Source: SZUA-287 sp036397975
GTDB taxonomy: Bacteria > Bacteroidota > Ignavibacteria > UBA10030 > UBA6906
Assembly: GCA_036397975.1 (NCBI GenBank)
Contig: DASWHW010000056.1
Location: forward strand, 1 to 64,000
Direction: 5' to 3'
Length of the DNA: 64,000 bases
Made by a program: the position numbers and the translations under genes. Positions 59,166 through 64,000 of the stretch are shown in pieces; the stretch's first letter is position 1, and every line of letters starts with the position of its first letter. The notes beneath the pieces were generated by a model, which was not told the DNA's origin, did no database searches, and worked only from the letters and a program-made list of their open reading frames with translations.

Positions 59166-62100
59166 ATGAGGATGATCCCCTTTCTAGTATTGACGTTTCT
59201 GTTCATGTCAATGCCCTTGAACGCCCAGCGATCTTCAGAGGATAATTTAAAATCGTCCCTCAACACAAGTATGTTGAGTGGCTTGGAGTTCAGGTCAATC
59301 GGGCCTGCGTTGACCTCAGGACGAATCGCTGATATTGCAGTCGACCCGAATGATCATGCACGATTTTTTGTTGCAGTGGCTTCTGGAGGAATATGGCGAA
59401 CGCTGAATTCGGGGATCACCTGGGAGCCAGTGTTTGATGGAGAAGCTTCATACTCGGTCGGGTGCATCACGATGGATCCCAGCAATCCGTACGTAATTTG
59501 GGTTGGATCCGGGGAGAACAACAGCCAACGGAGCGTTTCGTACGGTGATGGAGTGTACAAATCCGAAGACGGAGGATCCACCTGGAAGAATATGGGATTA
59601 AAGACCTCGGAGCATATTGGAAAGATCATAGTTGATCCGAGGAATTCAGCCGTGGTCTACGTTGCAGCGCAGGGTCCGTTATGGGCTTCCGGTGGCGAAC
59701 GTGGTCTCTATAAGACAACGGATGGCGGCGCGACATGGAAAGCAGTCCTGACGGTGAGCAAGCATACCGGTGTCACTGATATCGTTATGGATCCCCGGAA
59801 CCCCGATGTTCTCTATGCTGCATCGTATCAGCGAGAGCGACGCGTGTGGACGTTGATCGATGGAGGCCCCGAGTGTGCGATTTATAAGTCCTCGAACGCA
59901 GGAACGACCTGGACAAAACTCGAACACGGATTACCCAGCGGGGATGTCGGTAGAATCGGACTTGCAATCTCACCGGTGAATCCGGATATCCTCTTCGCAA
60001 CAATAGAACTCCCGAACAGGAAGGGGGGCTTCTATCGTTCGAGTGACCGGGGCGCATCATGGGAAAAGCGAAGTGGTTACATCAACAATAGTCCCCAATA
60101 CTACACCGAGCTTGTACCCGATCCGGCGGACATCGATCGTGTCTATGCGATGGACACATACCTGAAAGTCACTGACGACGGCGGAAAAACGTTTCGTAAT
60201 CTCGGTGAGAAGAACAAACACGTTGACAACCATGCGATGTGGGTGAATCCAAACAACCCTAAGCACTATCGGGTCGGATGTGATGGCGGGCTGTACGAGA
60301 GTTTTGATGCTGGATATTTCTGGTTCTTTTTCAGCAATCTGCCGATCACACAATTCTATCGAGTATCTGTCGATAACGCGACGCCGTTCTATAATGTCTA
60401 TGGAGGTACGCAGGATAACTTTACACTTGGTGGTCCTTCAAGGACGCGCAGCGCAAGCGGCATTACCAATGCCGATTGGTTTGTTACTGTTGGTGGCGAT
60501 GGGTTCGGGACTCAAGTCGATCCGGAGGACCCGAACATCGTGTATTCTCAGTCGCAATATGGAAACCTTGCCCGTTTTGATAAACGCAATGGCGAGGTCA
60601 TGGGAATCAAGCCCGTGGAAGGAAAGGGAGAGAAGCCATATCGTTGGAACTGGGATTCACCGCTCCTCATCAGTCCGCATAAGGCATCACGACTCTACTT
60701 TGCGGGAAATATTCTCTTTCGGAGTGAAGATCGAGGCAATACATGGACGGCGATCAGCGGGGACCTGACCAGGCAGATTGATCGCAACAGCCTTGAGGTA
60801 ATGGATATAGTGTGGGGAATAGATGCCGTTGCGAAAAATGCGTCAACGTCGCTGTACGGAACGTGCATTGCGGTTTCGGAATCGCCAGTGAAAGAAGGAA
60901 CACTCTACGTTGGCACCGATGATGGCGTGATTCAACGGACAACAGACAACGGCGCAACTTGGAAGAGAATGGAAAAATTCCCCGGCGTTCCGGCAATGAC
61001 GTATGTGAGCGACATTGTTGCCTCGCAGCACGACGCATCCGTGGTCTATGCGGCGTTCGATAACCATAAGAGCGGAGATTTCACACCGTATCTTCTGAAA
61101 AGTGTTGACGGAGGCGAATCCTGGTCATCGATTGCGTCAACGTTGCCGAAGAACGGTCCGGTCTATTGCATTGTGGAAGATCACGAGCAACCGCAGCTCC
61201 TTTTCTGCGGGACCGAGTACGGCGTCTTTTGCTCTATCGATGGAGGGAACAACTGGGTACAAATGAAGGGAGGCCTTCCGACTATTGCTGTGAAAGAAAT
61301 CGCAATGCAACAAAGGGAAAACGATCTCGTTCTTGGTACATTTGGCCGCGGGTTCTACATTCTTGATAATTATTCTCCTCTGAGAAATCTCACCAAAGAG
61401 GTACTGAATGCCGAAGCAGCTCTCCTTCCAATAAGAGAAGCTCTTGTCTATCACCCGTCTCAACCATATGGCTTGAAGGGTAAAGGATTTCAAGGAGCGT
61501 CTTTCTTCACATCAGACAATCCTCCGCATGGAGCAGTGCTGACATATTATCTCAAGGAATCCTACAAATCCCTGAAGGACAAGCGAAAAGATTCCGAGAA
61601 GGAGGCAGAGAAACGCGGCGACAAAGTGAAGTACCCGACCTATGGCGAGCTGAAGGCGGAGGACGAAGAGGATCAGCCATCGATCATCCTGACAATTGCA
61701 GACGAGAAGGGAAATGTAGTCCGGCGCATAAGCGGACCTTCCTCCAAAGGAATTCATCGCGTGAATTGGGATATGCGCTATCCTTCGTCGTCTCCTATCG
61801 AGTTGACACCTTCGGAACCAGATATCTTTGCAACAGGCGATGGGGGACCGCTTACAATGCCGGGAAAATACACGGCGCGGCTCTCTAAGATTATCAACGG
61901 CGTGGAAACTCATTTGGGAACCTCACAGTCGTTTTCGACTGTTGTCCTTGGACCATCCACACTTGGGGCGGGCGATCGGGAAAAACTGGTGTCGTTCCAG
62001 CGGAAGGTTGCTGACTTGCAGCGTGCCGTTCTTGGTTCGCAGCGCGTGGTGGATGATGTGAAAACACGATTGACCTCCATGAAACGGGCCCTTCAGTCAA

Positions 62101-62453
62101 CTGCGGGTGCCACCGGCACTCTTCAATCGAGAATCGATACCCTTGGAGAAAAGTTGAACAACATCTTCGTTGCACTGCGGGGAGACAGAACGTTATCGTC
62201 GCGGTTTGAAAACTCACCGCCAGCCATTAGTGACCGGGTAAACAACATCGTTGACGATCAGTGGCAATCGACCTCGGCGCCAACCCAGACGCAGATCGCA
62301 TCGTATGAGGTTGCGTCGGATGAGTTCGAAGTACAATTATCGAATCTCAAAACACTTGTCGATGATGACTTGAAGACAATTGAAAACGAACTGGATCGTC
62401 TCGGTGCACCCTGGACTCCCGGTAGAATTCCGGAGTGGAAGAAGAAATATTAA
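59166..62453 (+). CDS. Secreted BNR/sortilin-like beta-propeller protein
   Basis: 1095 residues from ATG 59166 (signal peptide MRMIPFLVLTFLFMSMPLNAQ; AAGGA upstream). At least eight BNR/VPS10-type repeats of the form SxDGGxTW (for example KSEDGGSTWKNM, TTDGGATWKAV, RSSDRGASWEK) build two large propellers up to about residue 740. A beta-sandwich (IILTIADEKGNVVRRISG) and a helical coiled-coil-like part (about 935-1080) follow. It has no T9SS tail. Such proteins are often listed as glycosyl hydrolases, but no catalytic residue can be named from the sequence. Confidence 0.85.
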   Translation: MRMIPFLVLTFLFMSMPLNAQRSSEDNLKSSLNTSMLSGLEFRSIGPALTSGRIADIAVDPNDHARFFVAVASGGIWRTLNSGITWEPVFDGEASYSVGCITMDPSNPYVIWVGSGENNSQRSVSYGDGVYKSEDGGSTWKNMGLKTSEHIGKIIVDPRNSAVVYVAAQGPLWASGGERGLYKTTDGGATWKAVLTVSKHTGVTDIVMDPRNPDVLYAASYQRERRVWTLIDGGPECAIYKSSNAGTTWTKLEHGLPSGDVGRIGLAISPVNPDILFATIELPNRKGGFYRSSDRGASWEKRSGYINNSPQYYTELVPDPADIDRVYAMDTYLKVTDDGGKTFRNLGEKNKHVDNHAMWVNPNNPKHYRVGCDGGLYESFDAGYFWFFFSNLPITQFYRVSVDNATPFYNVYGGTQDNFTLGGPSRTRSASGITNADWFVTVGGDGFGTQVDPEDPNIVYSQSQYGNLARFDKRNGEVMGIKPVEGKGEKPYRWNWDSPLLISPHKASRLYFAGNILFRSEDRGNTWTAISGDLTRQIDRNSLEVMDIVWGIDAVAKNASTSLYGTCIAVSESPVKEGTLYVGTDDGVIQRTTDNGATWKRMEKFPGVPAMTYVSDIVASQHDASVVYAAFDNHKSGDFTPYLLKSVDGGESWSSIASTLPKNGPVYCIVEDHEQPQLLFCGTEYGVFCSIDGGNNWVQMKGGLPTIAVKEIAMQQRENDLVLGTFGRGFYILDNYSPLRNLTKEVLNAEAALLPIREALVYHPSQPYGLKGKGFQGASFFTSDNPPHGAVLTYYLKESYKSLKDKRKDSEKEAEKRGDKVKYPTYGELKAEDEEDQPSIILTIADEKGNVVRRISGPSSKGIHRVNWDMRYPSSSPIELTPSEPDIFATGDGGPLTMPGKYTARLSKIINGVETHLGTSQSFSTVVLGPSTLGAGDREKLVSFQRKVADLQRAVLGSQRVVDDVKTRLTSMKRALQSTAGATGTLQSRIDTLGEKLNNIFVALRGDRTLSSRFENSPPAISDRVNNIVDDQWQSTSAPTQTQIASYEVASDEFEVQLSNLKTLVDDDLKTIENELDRLGAPWTPGRIPEWKKKY

Positions 62454-62486
62454 CGACGCTTGGGTTGGGCAATTTGGGAGAGTACT

Positions 62487-63071
62487 ATGCCATTGAAAAA
62501 AGTATGTGTGTATGCGGCCTCAAGCAAGCAAATACACCCGGAGTATCTTGAGGACGCGCGGGAAGCGGGCGAAGAACTTGCAAAGGCTTCCATTGAGATC
62601 GTTTATGGCGGAGGAGCCGTTGGTTTGATGGGTGCTATCGCCGATGGCGCCCTCTCCCGGAAGGGAAGAGTGACGGGGATTATTCCGCGATTCATGATGG
62701 ATCTTGAATGGGGACATCCCGACATTTCCGAAATGGTGGTTGTCGAGGACATGCATCAACGCAAAGCCAGGATGATTGAGGAATCCGATGCCGTCCTTGC
62801 GCTCCCCGGTGGTTGTGGAACTCTCGAAGAATTGTTCGAGGCGATCACAATGAAGCGGCTTGGACTCTATTTCAAACCGATCATTCTCTTGAATACACGG
62901 GGAGCGTACGATCGTGTTGTCGATGTGCTTGAACATTGTGTGGAGGAGAGGTTTATGGATGATCGCCACCGGGGAATGTGGCGGGTTGCGTCCACACCCG
63001 CCGAAATCATTCCGGCAATTCACCAATCACCGCTCTGGCCGGAGAATGCCAGGAGCTTCGCAACGTTTTGA
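62487..63071 (+). CDS. LOG family protein (TIGR00730)
   Basis: 194 residues from ATG 62487 with GGGAGAG upstream. The Rossmann-type family motifs are YGGGAVGLMGAIADG, the MHQRKARMIEESDA segment and ALPGGCGTLEELFEAIT. LOG proteins hydrolyse cytokinin riboside monophosphate or related nucleotides (AMP, IMP). It ends 2 bases before nagZ. Confidence 0.93.
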   Translation: MPLKKVCVYAASSKQIHPEYLEDAREAGEELAKASIEIVYGGGAVGLMGAIADGALSRKGRVTGIIPRFMMDLEWGHPDISEMVVVEDMHQRKARMIEESDAVLALPGGCGTLEELFEAITMKRLGLYFKPIILLNTRGAYDRVVDVLEHCVEERFMDDRHRGMWRVASTPAEIIPAIHQSPLWPENARSFATF

Positions 63072-63073
63072 TC

Positions 63074-64000
63074 ATGACTAAGAACATCGAACAGAAATGC
63101 GGCCAGATGTTGATGACAGGTTTTCGCGGAACGAGACTTACTCGTGGCCACCCCATTATCCGTCAGATCAAGCAGTACGACATCGGTTCGATTATCCTGT
63201 TCGATATAGACGTTGCCAACAATTCCCCTCTCATGAATGTCGAAAGCCCCCAACAGCTCCACCAATTGACCGACGAGTTGCGAGCAGCAGCTCCAACGCC
63301 CTTGTTGATTGCGATTGACCAGGAAGGTGGGAAAGTCAACCGGTTGAAAGAAGAGCGTGGCTTTCCACCGTCAATTTCAGCCCAAACGTTGGGAATGAGG
63401 AACAATCCTGACTCAACGAAAGACGCTGCACGAAGAACGGCAGAGACACTCAAGAACGCCGGCATTTCACTAAATATAGCTCCTTGCGTCGATCTGAATA
63501 TCAATCCCGATAATCCGATCATTGGAAAGAAGGAGAGAAGTTTTTCGGCCGATCCGGCAGTCGTTATAGCGCATGCACGCGAGGTGATAAGGGCGCACCA
63601 TGAGATGGGTGTTCTCTGTACACTCAAGCATTTTCCCGGCCACGGCAGCTCCACCGCCGACACACATTTGGAATTTGTAGATGTAACGAACACGTGGCGC
63701 GAAGAGGAGCTGATACCATACCGGACGTTGATCGGTGAGGGTATTGTCGATTCGGTAATGACATCCCACGTTTTCCATGCAACCTTCGACAAGAAATATC
63801 CCGCAACGCTTTCGCGCAAGATCATTCACGGAATACTCAGAGAGCAACTTGGCTTTGATGGCGTTGTTATTTCGGATGACATGCAGATGAAGGCAATCGC
63901 CGACCGGTATGGTCTGGAGACTGCAGTTCAACTTGCCATCGATGCGGGGATCGATATCCTTGCCTTCGGCAATAATATGGCGAACGACCCGGACATTGTC
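63074..64000 (+). CDS. nagZ: Beta-N-acetylhexosaminidase NagZ, GH3 (3' end outside window)
   Basis: The first 309 residues are visible and the frame runs off the end. GH3 motifs: IDQEGGKVNRLK, NIAPCVDLNINPDNPIIG, RSFSADPAVV, KHFPGHGSSTADTHL (with the Asp-His catalytic dyad loop) and VVISDDMQMKAI with the nucleophile Asp. It removes N-acetylglucosamine from peptidoglycan fragments. No signal peptide is seen, so it is probably cytoplasmic. Together with NamZ (14624) it would take cell-wall disaccharides apart. Confidence 0.94.
   Translation, partial: MTKNIEQKCGQMLMTGFRGTRLTRGHPIIRQIKQYDIGSIILFDIDVANNSPLMNVESPQQLHQLTDELRAAAPTPLLIAIDQEGGKVNRLKEERGFPPSISAQTLGMRNNPDSTKDAARRTAETLKNAGISLNIAPCVDLNINPDNPIIGKKERSFSADPAVVIAHAREVIRAHHEMGVLCTLKHFPGHGSSTADTHLEFVDVTNTWREEELIPYRTLIGEGIVDSVMTSHVFHATFDKKYPATLSRKIIHGILREQLGFDGVVISDDMQMKAIADRYGLETAVQLAIDAGIDILAFGNNMANDPDIV

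Overview
The window looks like the chromosome of a member of the Bacteroidota/Chlorobi superphylum, most likely an Ignavibacteria- or Kapabacteria-like lineage. The support is a 284-residue primary sigma factor without region 1.1, a secreted protein with a type IX secretion (T9SS) tail containing the typical YPNPFNP motif, a TonB-dependent receptor, an OprP-like porin, and promoters whose -10 region has the TAnnTTTG form. I see no insertion sequence, prophage or CRISPR array; the region is mostly core genes on the + strand.

Layout. 1-2721 (- strand): most of a large secreted protein with a P-domain, cut by the window edge. 2909-3228: a tRNA-Gln/Glu/Arg operon (- strand), divergent from an OmpA protein with calcium-binding TSP3 repeats. 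4895-6865 (- strand): an O-antigen ligase-like protein with TPRs. 7033-15838: phospholipid synthesis (psd, pssA), purS-purQ, two tatA genes, gatA, an unusual sucD with a lysine-rich tail, ndk, a Nudix hydrolase and a NamZ-type muramidase. 15986-20397: a GAF/degenerate-GGDEF protein, a small zinc-ribbon protein, a tightly coupled operon of an AbrB-like protein, a PIN-like protein and two EutN/CcmL microcompartment vertex proteins, then the primary sigma factor. 20470-23404: NlpC/P60 lipoprotein, def, fmt and a zincin-like lipoprotein.

23448-33906 is a phosphate-acquisition island. A TonB receptor and a T9SS-exported protein form one unit; a phosphate porin and pstS-pstC-pstA-pstB-phoU form the next. 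Each unit is preceded by hexamers of the TTnACA type repeated every 11 bp, which resemble Pho boxes. 34009-38431 holds a CopD-like membrane protein, parA-parB, ridA, a DUF5683 protein and spmA-spmB. 38675-46177 is an amino-acid/peptide block: proline dehydrogenase and a dipeptidyl peptidase IV flanked by two OPT-family oligopeptide transporters. 46184-64000 holds a PqqD-like protein, a DUF2203 protein, uvrB, comF, gapA-pgk, a rhomboid protease, ispG, ymdB, folD, a WG-repeat lipoprotein, a DUF4203-like protein, a DEAD-box helicase, a 1095-residue BNR-repeat protein, a LOG-family protein and the start of nagZ.

The most unusual items are (1) the AbrB-like/PIN-like/EutN/EutN operon with overlapping start and stop codons and no hexameric shell gene nearby, (2) the two Pho-box-like arrays tying a TonB receptor and a T9SS protein to the pst operon, (3) the basic tail on SucD, and (4) a consistent promoter form, TTGAC(T/A) - 17 bp - TAnnTT, which also settles several start codons. 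Everything here was read by eye; no database search was run.
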